Shown one piece after another: positions 1 to 11,300 of a DNA stretch of 64,000 bases. This DNA is from Xylogone sp. PMI_703 (lineage: Eukaryota; Ascomycota; Leotiomycetes): NCBI GenBank assembly GCA_021399445.1, contig JAJTUQ010000002.1:4340001-4404000 (forward strand), written 5' to 3'. How positions within the stretch are numbered: position 1 is the stretch's first letter; each line of letters opens with the position of its first letter. Under the pieces are notes generated by a model, which saw nothing but the letters and a program-made list of their open reading frames with translations, searched no databases and was not told the origin of the DNA. The position numbers and the translations under genes are program-made.

Positions 1-507
1 CGCGAAATCTATACGCCAAAATGACAGCTTTGTCAACTGATTTATAACAAGGACTCCTGAACCTTATCAATGTAATCTTGCGGCATTCTTATACAATTGC
101 ATGTACTTAATCGAGCTAGGCTATTGTGGTTATCCAGGAGGCGATATGCGTATGTTCCATGGTCCATACTACAGCATGCGGTTGTCATACATGAACGCTA
201 GGCCGGTTACATCCAAGGATAGTTCTAGAGTTCTGAGCACACTTTGAGCTGCTGGAGAGACTTATTTAGAATCGTTTATTGGTGTATCGCTATGTAATAG
301 ATCGTTTCCTCCTTTGAAATATAGCCTTTAATTTACATTCTGGCTCACATCCTTTTCCCAATATACCCTCTTACAGTCCTCCGAGTAATCATTAAATAAA
401 GCCACCGCTGGCCAAAATGGTGAACAATGTAACCAGTAATAGTGCAACGTATTAGTTCTCCAGTCATTAAAGTACACAAAATTCGAAAGCTCGTAAATCA
501 AGTAGAT
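1..507. other. Gene-free flank downstream of the NPC1 gene
   Basis: AT-rich sequence with no supported reading frame, RNA gene or repeat. It lies 3' of the minus-strand NPC1-like gene and probably holds that gene's 3' UTR and terminator. Confidence 0.5.
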
Positions 508-3500
508 CTAGTAGTCTTCATCAGAGTCGCTCTCATCTGGCAACATTGCCCTATATCGTCGACTTGCTAAGTCTTCTTCCAGCCCGCCATCGCTCTCTGG
601 ATCGACATAGCCATCACCGCCAAGTAGACTCAACGCCACTGGTAAAAATATCAAAGCGTGAGTGGCTGCAAAGATAACCAATGCCAACCAGATCCTGAAG
701 TAGTAGATCTCAAATATCTTACTTCTGGTAAATGCTAAAACGGAGACACCGAGGAACTTGGTAACCGTGATGCCTGAGAAGACAGAGCCTCCCACATTTA
801 CCAAAGCAGTCCAGACACGGGCATCGCGACCACGGAACTTATTATTCCTTGCGTCTTGCATTACAGATCGGGAAGGGAACATGAAGGCCCTGGCGACATG
901 TGCACAAAATTCGACGCCAATCCCGACACAAATAACCAGGTTAACTAAGCTGACCGCATTCAGTGATACTTCGAATATGGCCATTGTTCCAATGATGTCA
1001 ACCACTATCATCATCACAGTCATTGTAACAACAACACCTGTCTTTACAGAACCTAATAGAAGGGACGTGATAATGCAGATAATGGCCAATGCACAGCCAA
1101 GTAAAGTGGCCGTTAGGCTGCGAATAGTGGAGTATTGGTCGAAAAAGATATAAAACGAACTGTATGGAAATACCTCGACTCCATCTTTAGATAGTCCATC
1201 TGATATCCGACGGGCGGACGCATATGCGGCAATAAAATCTTCTTGGCCTCTCAACGGAGTGTGACTAGTCCGGAAATGACTGGCGGGAACAGTGTTCTTC
1301 TGAGTATCAATAACTAGTGCATTGCCATAGGTGGCCTGTCCACCTAATGGGCAATCTTCATCGGTTGGGGATTCAAGCCACCGTTGAAGGTAGCTAATGA
1401 ATTCTTCCCCTTCTGGCATGCCATAGAGTGTGATATTCCAGGCTGGGTCTCTGTGCCGGAAACAAGTTGTACCGTCATCGACACAGCATTCTTCAAGATC
1501 GGGATTCAACCACATAAAATAATCATCAATCCAGCTAGCCGCATTACTAGCAATGTATGACACATCTGGTCTTTTTCGTTCTTGCTCCAAAATATTCGCA
1601 AGAGATTGGCTCTCGCATGTTGTGAAACGAGAGCAAAGTTGTTGCTGATGGATACGTTCACTGACATTGAGTTCTCGGGTGACAAAGTAAACCGGAGGGC
1701 CAGAGTCAAAATAATCGTATAAGTCGTTGAAATAGGGAATCAAATATGAATCATCCGGAATTGCAACCCTCTGATCCAGCCCCAGGGTCACTTCAGGAAT
1801 TAGTGCCACACCAAATGTGAATATTCCAAGGAAAAGTACAACAATAGCCACCTTTACATCCCTGCGAAGAATTTTAGGAGCGTAATATTTACGGATAAAC
1901 TGCTGCAGCACTCCTTCATCGGATCCTTCATATAGCCCCGCTTGGCCATTCTCATTCGACGCACCTAGCTGTACACCAGCACTTTTGATCCGGATGCAAG
2001 GGAAACAATCGGCGCGGTGGTCTTCGACACGTCTCTGATTGAGCGCTAGGATAGACACAAACATTGTGACTTGGAGCAACGCGTTGATAAATACAGCACC
2101 TGCCGCATATACTGCAAAATTTCGTACAGCAGGCATACCAGCAAATGCTCCAAGTGCGAATGCAATGGTTTCTGTAGATGCTGATAGGAGGATTGATGGT
2201 CCCATCCGACCTAGTGCTTTGCCAACTCGCTCTTCCACCATATCGTCTGGATGACTGATATTTACCCTTTCAAATTCATGGACAATCAAGAATATGTTAT
2301 CCACTCCAACAGCAAGAACAATGAAAGGTATGACTTCGGCGATAATGAGAGTCACTTTGATACCAGCCGCAGAGAAAAGCCCTATTGAAGCAGATATAGA
2401 CATCAGGACGATGAGAATGCCGACTACGCCAAGAGTAAATTTCGATTGTACTAGAGATGTCGCAGGGTTCGATAGCATAGATCGGAGAGAAATTGTCGTT
2501 GACCCAAGGGCAATGGATGCATAAAAGAACATGATTATGTAGCTTATAACGACGATCTTTGCATCCGTATTTGTCGATTTATTGAGCTCTTGCTCCAAGC
2601 TGATTTCAGTTGAAAATGATAGTCGCAGCCCCCGAGCGCTTGCCTCGCTCTGGAGAGCCAGAAATTTTGATTTTAGAGCAGCCTCCCAGTCCATCGCTTT
2701 GAGAACTTCAGGAGAACCTTCGTTAGCATTATTAACTACGAAAGTAGTGATAAGAGCCTGAGAATTTGTGACATCCCCTGATGCTTGCCAGCCTCCCAAA
2801 ATCATATTTGGGGATATAGGCTGGCCAAATGCCGGACGGCACTCGATGGGGTGGCTTGCGCAATCACGAAGCTTCTGTTTCCAGGTTCTCGGGCTAATAG
2901 TTCTTATATCGTCCCCAAGCCAGCCAGTGACCGACTGGACAACACAAGCATCTCCTGTAGGTTTGAAGCATACATCATCGAGAGTAGCTCCGTATTGTTC
3001 GCCTTTGAGACTGCGAATACTCTGCTCGGCACTAAACCACCAATCGAGTGTTTCATAGCTGAGAACGGGCGCGGCTCCATCAGTTGTCGTGTCATTAACC
3101 AAGAACACTTGCTCGGCACGGTAGAACGGCCCAAAATTCTCGTCAAAAAAACTCTTTTCTTGGGCTGCAGCAGATGCAGGACTAACCCATAGCCTTGCAG
3201 GATCATACTCGACTTCAAACCTCATCCAACCCAAGCTCATCAAGCCAACAACAAGTAAACTAATACCAATGGTGATTCCAGGAAAGCGTGCTGCGGTATA
3301 GCCTAGACTTTTAAACACTCTGTCGCATACCGAGTTGATCCAATAATTTCTCTGTGGCCCGTCATCGTTATGGATCATATCTCCTTCATCCTCATCATCG
3401 CTTGGAGATATGTCTTGCAGGAGTCGTAGCCGTTCGTTTTTGCGTCGTGAATGTCTTACCCACGCTCTATGACCGATTATTATGGTGCAGAAGATCAATA

Positions 3501-4385
3501 GTAGAACTCCATATGTTAAAATAGCTGCAAACGAAAGGCATGGAAGCAAGCCAACGTGACAAGAACCCTCTTCTGCAATCTCCGGCAACTTTGGACAGAC
3601 TACAGGGCAGTCTACGCAGGCACATCTGAACCTTTCATCATCATCGTTGCATCTCTTCGGAACAATGGGTAGAGGGCCCATCTTGTCATCGAGATATTGG
3701 CTTGGTCTTGGGAAGTTTATCTGGAAAGGTGATCCTAGAAACTTCTCATCCCCGAGGAATTTCAGAAATGACGTATAGTTTTTTGCTCCCCCTCCAATTA
3801 GATCCATAGCATTGGCATTCGAAGGCCCAAATTTCACATCCTTACAGCTGTTATAAAAGCCTTCCCCATACTCATCTGATACTAGCTGGTCGAGTTCTGT
3901 GACTATGAATTTGTCCCCTTTGGGCTGAGTTTTCGTTACATTGATAAATAGTGACTGATCTGGCGAACACGTAAAGGTACAAAATGTGTTGTAGAAGTTC
4001 TCTTTGCAAGCTGGGCAGGCGGATATGATGGGACTCGCTTTCTTGAGATTCTCTTCGAGCGCTTGAAGCTAGAAACCCGTTAGTAGAAAGCTACAAAACT
4101 GACACACCTCCAGTTTAGTCATACTTGCTCAGCTTCGCAACAAACAGGCCCGGTGCTCCATTTTGGGCCGCACAAATCTACCAGCTGCTTCCTAACGTCA
4201 TTTTCCGGTTCTCTAGCTAGATCATTATCTGGACAGGGCAGCTCGGCTCCAAAAAAACTCTTCTTCCCACAGTGTCCTCGTATCGAACATCTTCCGGCCT
4301 CATGTTTCGGCGTATATATCTCTCCAGTCGCGACAGTTACCAGTAACAGTGACGTTAGAAAGGCAGAATGCGACAGCCAGCCCAT
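508..4385 (-). CDS. NCR1: NPC1/Ncr1-type sterol transporter of the vacuole membrane
   Basis: Two exons, 4385-4125 and 4068-508, with a 56-base intron (GTATGA donor, CTAAC branch, TAG acceptor), give 1273 aa, normal for fungal NPC1. A signal peptide (MGWLSHSAFLTSLLLVTVA) is followed by the cysteine-rich sterol-binding N-domain, including the CPACKENFYNTFCTFTC core. Next come a first membrane segment, a lumenal loop, a sterol-sensing domain near residues 590-760 (ending AVGVDNIFLIVHEFE), a second cysteine-rich lumenal loop and a C-terminal RND-like helix bundle. The family moves sterol from the vacuole or lysosome lumen into the membrane, usually receiving it from NPC2. The start is the ATG at 4385; the frame extends 15 bases upstream only to a GTG codon. 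The tail is acidic (DESDSDEDY). Confident from domain order. Confidence 0.95.
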
Positions 4386-5686
4386 CCTGACGTAGAACAC
4401 CGCAAAGCGGTGCGATCTCTATTAAAGTGACTTCAATAGATAAATACGGCAATGTAGCTACTGCAAAATGATGTTATTCCTATAGATATTGTTAGAACAT
4501 CTAAGAAAACTGATGCGATGAGAGTTGTTGCGAGTTGTTGTTCCTGGATAGTGTTCTGCGTCATCAAGGTACTTGTATCGGTGTGTCGTCGGCCAGCCAC
4601 AATAGTGGCGCGCATATGCGGGTCCCCCGGCTTCCAGCCCCAGAGATTGCTTGGTTCGCGTGGTTTGGCTGCCGGGCCCAGCCAGATCACACGAGCGCGC
4701 GCTTGCTCAGTCTCCTTTACAATGCTGTGAGAAGGTACTTCAAACATAGAGCACATACCGTAGTTAAAACGGACTCTTCCTCATATAGTTTTAGTGAAGC
4801 AACTGGTGCTGTACAAAAGTTGACCACAGCTAAATGATTGATATTTTGGCTTGAATGATCGTCGCGACCGCTAAGAATCTAAAGCGGGAACCTGCATCTG
4901 TCGACTTGAAGCGCACCATTATTATTGGCAGAATTGTCTAGTTACCCTCAAGACGTAAGATAATGGACTTTCATTGTTTATTTTCTTGCATCCTTATATA
5001 GTACTTAGCACCTTAAATACAGAGCCGCCACATCATACAGTAGATAAGATAAGGCCAGAAATAAATTTGTTCTAACTTAGGGACGTCATGATTATGTAGA
5101 ATTCATCGGGTACAGGATTTGTCCGAATTACACGACTGGAATTATGGTCAACAAGCCTTCTTTAGAGCAACATAGAAATCAAGGTTATTAAGGTCTATAC
5201 TAGTTTTTACCACTACCATTTGCCTTCAGAATTCTATTCTCAGACTTATTCCAAGATATGAAAAACTTGTAAGCCATATAGGGATATAATGCACTGTGAT
5301 CGTTTCGTATGACAGTCAGATATACATTTGCAACAGGGGTATATGGTAGATCAGTTCTGATCTCTGTCCCACGGAAGTATGCGTGTGCTCCAATTAAAGC
5401 AGTCAAACCTGTAGGATTATATGCAGAGGCGCTTGATCCTTAGAAAAATATTTGGTGAGTGTCCAAATGGGCTTGGTAATTATCCTGCTCGCTGGATCCG
5501 CTTCTTGCAGAATCCATTTCAGTCCTCCTGAGTGATAAAGCTCCGAGTACTCTGAGAAAAGGTCCATTAGATTGGCAGTAATGTGATGAGCAAGCAACTC
5601 ATTTAAGCCAGAAATTTATCTTCTTGAGACGGTCTTTGCATCCACGGCATTATGATATATCAAATATCAAGGGCTAATTTTTGGGA
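4386..5686. other. Intergenic region between NPC1 start and NMNAT stop
   Basis: This 1.3 kb holds the NPC1 promoter side and the 3' flank of the NMNAT gene. GC is higher around 4590-4700 and AT dominates after 4930. Two adjoining short minus-strand frames at 5200-5597 read as fairly protein-like (for example LMDLFSEYSELYHSGG) but match no family I know and have no clear start or splice pattern. I do not call a gene. Confidence 0.4.
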
Positions 5687-6730
5687 TTATGTTACCAACA
5701 GTCCCTGGCTAGTGATTGAGGCGGCTGGATCATGACACTTCTGGTCTTTTGAACCGTTACTCTTAGAATCTCCACCTAAGGCTCCCTCTTCTTGGAAAAG
5801 AGAGAGGTGTTGAATATACTTTATGACCTAGAAGTCCAGTAAATTAGCATTCACGTCTAGAAATCAGCTCATAGTTGGAGTAAACTAGACTAGAAACGTA
5901 CCGGTGTGGGAATCAAATATTGTACACTCATACCCCTCCTTAAGAAGAGCCTGATCTTAGTCGAACTAACATCATTAGAAATGATTTGTTCCTAATAAGT
6001 ACGGGTAAGCATGAAAGTCCAGCGTGATCAGTGAGAAAATTACCATAACATAGATGTTTTCCTTCCACTGCTGAAGGCTGGCAATAGCTTCGTCAATATC
6101 AGTTCCCGATCGTTCTAAAATGAACGTCTTGTATCGGCCTAGAATATGATTGAGATCTTGCTCACTCCACACTCCAGGTGTTGACATGGTTTGGATAAGA
6201 TCCGCACCGGCTAGCAGTGCAACTTTAACGGGCACCCGAGTTCCATCGGGGCGCTCAGCGCCTCCTAGAACATTATTAATCTCGTGCTCAATATGGTCCA
6301 GCACCTGAGCCGTCGGTACGTAATTTTTCTGGACTGCCTCCCATGGATCAACCATGAGCCAGTTACTTGTTTCATTAACTGCAAGCTCACACATTCGAAG
6401 TCTGATGGATATTAGCAAGATATGCCGAGTATTGGAAGAATGTAATTACCTATGAGTGGCCGGCGCTAGCCCCGCTTTCTTATACCCATCCGATACGGGC
6501 GATAGCCAACCTCCAATGATTTCGAAATCGGTATTATATTTTGAATAATCTCTAGCAATCTCAAACATTCTTAGGTGTAAATATGTTATGGGCGAAAATG
6601 ATCCACATGCTACTAATACGAGCGGCATCCTAGCGGGATCCGTTTGAGTGAGCTTCAGCCGGTGACGTGGGAATATGTAGCTCTGAAGCGTCTGCTCAGA
6701 TGCAGATTGCGCAGATGAATTTGACGCCAT
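5687..6730 (-). CDS. NMA1: Nicotinamide/nicotinate mononucleotide adenylyltransferase (NMNAT)
   Basis: Four exons (6730-6450, 6401-6044, 5991-5902, 5827-5687) with 49-74 base introns give 289 aa, the usual size. The enzyme joins NMN or NaMN to ATP to make NAD or its deamido form, the common last step of NAD synthesis and salvage. The ATP-binding signature GSFSPITYLHLRMFEIA lies near residues 44-60. HRLRMCELA spans the first splice junction, which confirms that join. The second nucleotide motif, NDVSSTKIRLFLRRGMSVQY, is read across exon 3. The last exon encodes VIKYIQ plus a variable tail ending GLLVT. Exons 3 and 4 are small and easily missed. Its 5' end faces the UFD4 gene across 1.6 kb. Fungi often have two paralogues, so NMA1 versus NMA2 is not settled. 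Confidence 0.93.
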
Positions 6731-8328
6731 GTAGATAAGTAGGCAAAGTCGTCAATCTAGGTGTTTGGAAAGTGTTCCTGTCGAGAGTTTAGAGGAAGGC
6801 AAAGGGTCTTTGCCGTTAAAACAATTTAGCGCTGAATGACAAATTCCGGCCTCGGTGGTCGTAATGCGGATACTGGTGCGGGGTCGGACAAGGGATATTT
6901 GTAGAAGTAAGAACACGATCTGGTACAAATTCCTGACTCATTTAGCAAGATTACTCATTGGCAATTATTATTATGGGTATTTCGTATATTGTAAGCTTCG
7001 AAGTGCTTAGGATTTGTAGTTGCCTATTCGGATATGACCCGGCTTAAATAACTTTTTCATGGTAAGGGTCCGGACTCGGTAAAAGTGCTCAAGCTGAGAC
7101 CTCAAGGTGAGTAAGTACTAGGAGGGGTTTGTCAACATATTATCATTCATACCTCTGTTCTATAAGTTAAGGCCATTTATGTATGAGAAAGCAGTGACCA
7201 TGCTACCTCTCTTCGATGTCTCCTCTTTTATGCCCAGCTTTTCCAGCTGAAGATTTTTTTTAGAAGTCACCCGGCCAATAATTCAAATCTAAGCAGTCCT
7301 TACCCCACATGGATTCCCCCGCCTCGAAGATATGTTAGGAAACTTGAAAGGGCACTTATAAAGGAATTATTGTATTTTGAGAGCCTAATTGCCCCTATCC
7401 TACGTTACTGAATGTCTTGAAGTTTTCTTAAATAATTAAAATCCACGCAACTATCTGTGATAATTTGTTCATGGTCCACCTATGATCTCTGTATTACAAG
7501 TTTATCGTACTACTGAGATGTGGGTAGTGCACAGTGCGTGAATGATACCTGTGATAACTTGTTGTAATATATTGGATAGGTGGATAGGGCCTTTAGTTAT
7601 GCCCTTAAAATGACGTAGCTTATCTCTACTAGCTGAGAGTGCTATCCGGTCTAGATAGAATGAGTGTGCCTCTTTCTAGAAACTAAGAATGGAAATTACC
7701 GCTTGACAAACTCTGAAATGGTCCTTTTACATACTTTGGAAAATAATCCGCTAAACCCAGCCGCATGATTTTCACTACAAAGTTGATGCATCGATCAATG
7801 CTTGCTTATCGTTCTAAAAGTAGTGTTGATATCGGGAGGGCTTCCAGTGCCGAAAGCAACTAAAAGGACCTAGCCTCGCTGGCAAGCGCCCGAAGCGCTC
7901 CCGTGGTTATTACACCAGGCGAGCCAGCCTCAAATCTCTACCTTACGACCTACCCACAGTGGTAATTATCCCGACCTTTCTTTCAGCACTGCGAACATTA
8001 CTGTCACTCTTATGTACGAATACCGCCCGATGGCGTAACCGATGGCACAGGAACGGACGTCTTCACAGGACACGAGATCGGCAGCTCCGTCGGCGGCTTC
8101 AGAGTCAAATTTCGATTACTACTCAGAACCGGCAAGAACACTTTCAACAGCAACTTCCATCTCCTCTTCATCTTCTCTTCCTCCTAGGTACACACAGATT
8201 TCACTCCCTTATTTGTAGTACTGTTGTCAACAACCACGTTGCATCCGATCTATCTCAACCTCCCATGATCTTCGAATGATCTGGGGGACGAGACGAGATT
8301 AGAGGGTACCCTTCAGAGTCAAATACTC
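6731..8328. promoter_or_regulatory. Divergent upstream region of NMNAT and UFD4
   Basis: 1.6 kb between two divergent starts. The left part is AT-rich. From about 7960 it becomes pyrimidine-rich (8150-8190), as is common near fungal transcription starts, so the UFD4 leader probably lies there. An open frame at 7959-8279 has low-complexity Arg/Leu content and no family resemblance, so it is treated as leader. Confidence 0.4.
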
Positions 8329-11300
8329 ATGTCTCCCAGGATTACCCGTGCGTCCACCAGACAAGCAGCCACTTCCTCAGAATCTTCAAGCGTCGCCGGT
8401 GCTGCGGTTGCGGTAGCTGCCTCGTCTACACGGTCCCCTCCCACCTCTCGCAAACGCAAAGTTCCTCCCCGTGATCCATCTCCAGCAGACGTTGAGCCAC
8501 CCAAGAACTCACCTTCTTCTAAGCGTCAGAAACGCCAGAAGGTGACAGAACCGGAACAGCCTTCACCTGTACCACCTCAAACATCCCGTAGGCGAAGGAC
8601 AAGAGCACCAGCGGCTATGTCGAGTCCCAGGTAAGAGATCTAACTTGGAAGCAACCTATAAACCGCTAACAATATGTAGTGGTTCTGCCGGCCCTTCTAG
8701 CGAACCGTCACTTCCATCCACGGCTTCATCGAAAAGAAGATCTAGTAGAAATAAAAAGACTTCTCAAGGTTAGTTGATTTCTCCAACCTGCTTTATCAGA
8801 GCAGTCCTAATATATTATCCAGAACCATCTATTCAGAGAACAAATCCAAGCCGAACGTCTAAGAAGACGAGCAGTAATAACGACAACGGTGACGAAATGT
8901 CAGATGATCTAGAAGAAAAGCAATTGCACTCGGCAGTCGACGATGACCCTAGCGATGATAATGAGGATGAGGAGATGCCCCATGATTATGATGGAGGGGA
9001 AGAGGAGGATGACGATGACCCATTTGGAGGGTTTGGGGGATCAGGGGGACCACCACATGGCCTTTCGAGTACGCTACGTGCGCTTAGTGGGATGATGTCT
9101 GGAGTTTCATCTAGGCTACGAGATATACTCAGCAATCTAAGGGAAAAATCAGATCCATCAGTTCAACTTATTGCTCTCCAGGAGCTATCGGAAATTTTGC
9201 TGGTATCTACTGAGGATAATCTGTCTGGCCATTTTTCTCCGGATGCGTTTGTCAAGGAATTGGTTGCATTGATGCAGCCATCAGAATTTGGAGAAGAGAA
9301 CCCCGAAATGATGCTGTTAGCTTGCCGATGTCTTGCTAACCTAATGGAAGCTCTACCAGCAAGTATTGCGAACGTAGTGTATGGAGGTGCTGTTCCTGTA
9401 CTCTGTCAAAAGCTCCTAGAGATCCATTTTATAGATTTGGCAGAGCAGGCTCTTAGTGTAGGTTCAGATACTGCTATAATATGGATTTTTTTTGCTAACA
9501 AAATACCAGACACTCGAAAAGATATCAGTGGAATATCCTGCATCAATTGTTCGGGAAGGGGGTTTAACGGCATGTTTGACATATCTTGATTTCTTTGCCA
9601 CAAGCACTCAAAGAACTGCGGTTACGACTGCTGCAAATTGCTGCCGAAATATTCCTGAAGACTCGTTTCCGGTGATCCGGGATGTTATGCCAATACTGTT
9701 GAATGTTATTGGTTCAAGCGATCAGAAGGTTGTTGAACAAGGATCTCTCTGTGTCTCTCGTGTTGTTGAGAGCTTTAGATACCACCCTCATAAGCTAGAA
9801 GAGCTCGTGAGCACCGACCTTTTAAGAGCAATTCTGCGTCTCTTGCTCCCGGGCACAACTAACCTTATTGGGCCAAATATTCATACTCAATTCCTGAGAG
9901 TTCTTGCAATAACAGCAAAGGCTAGTGCTAATTTATCTACCGAGCTTTTCAAGATGAATGTGGTTGAAACGCTCTACCAGATATTAACGGGTGTCTCACC
10001 TCCAAATGCTACAGATGATGTTGCCTCGAAACTTGATAGTGTTGTTATTATGCAAGCTTTAATCCATAGGCCACGAGAACAAGTTATTGAAACTTTAAAT
10101 GTCATTTGCGAATTGCTTCCTGGATTACCTAAAGAATCCGATATTGCATCGGAGGAACCTCCAAGTCCGGAATCATCAAGCTCTAGGAAGAAGTCATCTA
10201 ATGAAAAACGCTTGGAGCTTTTGGAAGGCTGTCGGCTGGAAGTCAAGCGATTCGCCATAATTTTATTCCCAACGCTTACGGACGCCTTCTCAAGCACCGT
10301 GAACTTGAGCGTCCGCCAGAAAGTCCTGACGGCTCAGATCAAGATGCTGTCTAACCTAGATAAGGATATCTTGATGGAGGCACTGCGTTCTGTGCCATAT
10401 GCTTCTTTCTTAGCCGCTATTCTCTCACAACAAGATCACCCAACTCTGGTCAATTATGCCCTCCAAGCTGCTGAACTGCTCTTAACACGCTTAGATGATA
10501 TATACCGCTATCAGTTCTACCGCGAAGGGGTGATTGCAGAGATCGCAAAACTAGCCTCAGATGAGGTTGAAAATGATGAAAATATTTTGTCCGGGTCTCC
10601 TCCTGATGCCATGGTAACGTCAGCTGGTGCACTTGATTCTCATAAGTTATCCGACAAATCTGGGCACAAAAGTGATGGTGATGATGAGGTGTCCTCGGAA
10701 GAGAATAATGACGATGAGAATGATAACGAAATGGCTGATGATGGATCTGGCTCTCCGGAGAGCTCTCGTGGGTCGACGATGTCACTGGATGGACCACCAC
10801 ATCAGATTCCGTCGGATATCCTTACTATGCAGCAACTAATTAAACAACGCGCGAAGAGGTTTCTGGATGTCCATGAAACAGAAAGAAATAGCAAAGCAAT
10901 GAAGAAAAAGGCACTAAAGATCTTAACAGGTTTGCAGACTCTGGCATCAGAGATCGAGAACTTCTACCTCCATCAAGGACCAGGCGACGGCATGAAGCTA
11001 TTTTCTAGATTGGCATCCTATTTTGAGGGAGATGTTCTTGAGAGCGTTACCAGCGCTGAGCTCTTGAATTCCGAAGTAGTCCGAGTGCTTCTAGATGTTT
11101 TCAATAATCCTGATGAGGCGCTGAGCAATGATGCTCGGTCAACGTTCCTGGAAGTTTTTATGGGCCGGACGATTTTAAAGAGGCCGAAGACAGCTAGCGC
11201 GGATTCCCCAGTGACCCCCTTCAGCATCTTAGTACACAAGTTGCAGGATCTTCTAAGTAGATCCGAGCATTTTGAAGTGATCACTGTACATCAAAATACT

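Noticed and set aside
4386..4400. N-terminal extension of NPC1 by five residues
   Set aside because: It opens with GTG; the ATG at 4385 gives a proper signal peptide.
7959..8279. Plus-strand frame of 106 codons upstream of UFD4
   Set aside because: Low-complexity Arg/Gln/Leu content, no conserved pattern, lies in a pyrimidine-rich leader region.
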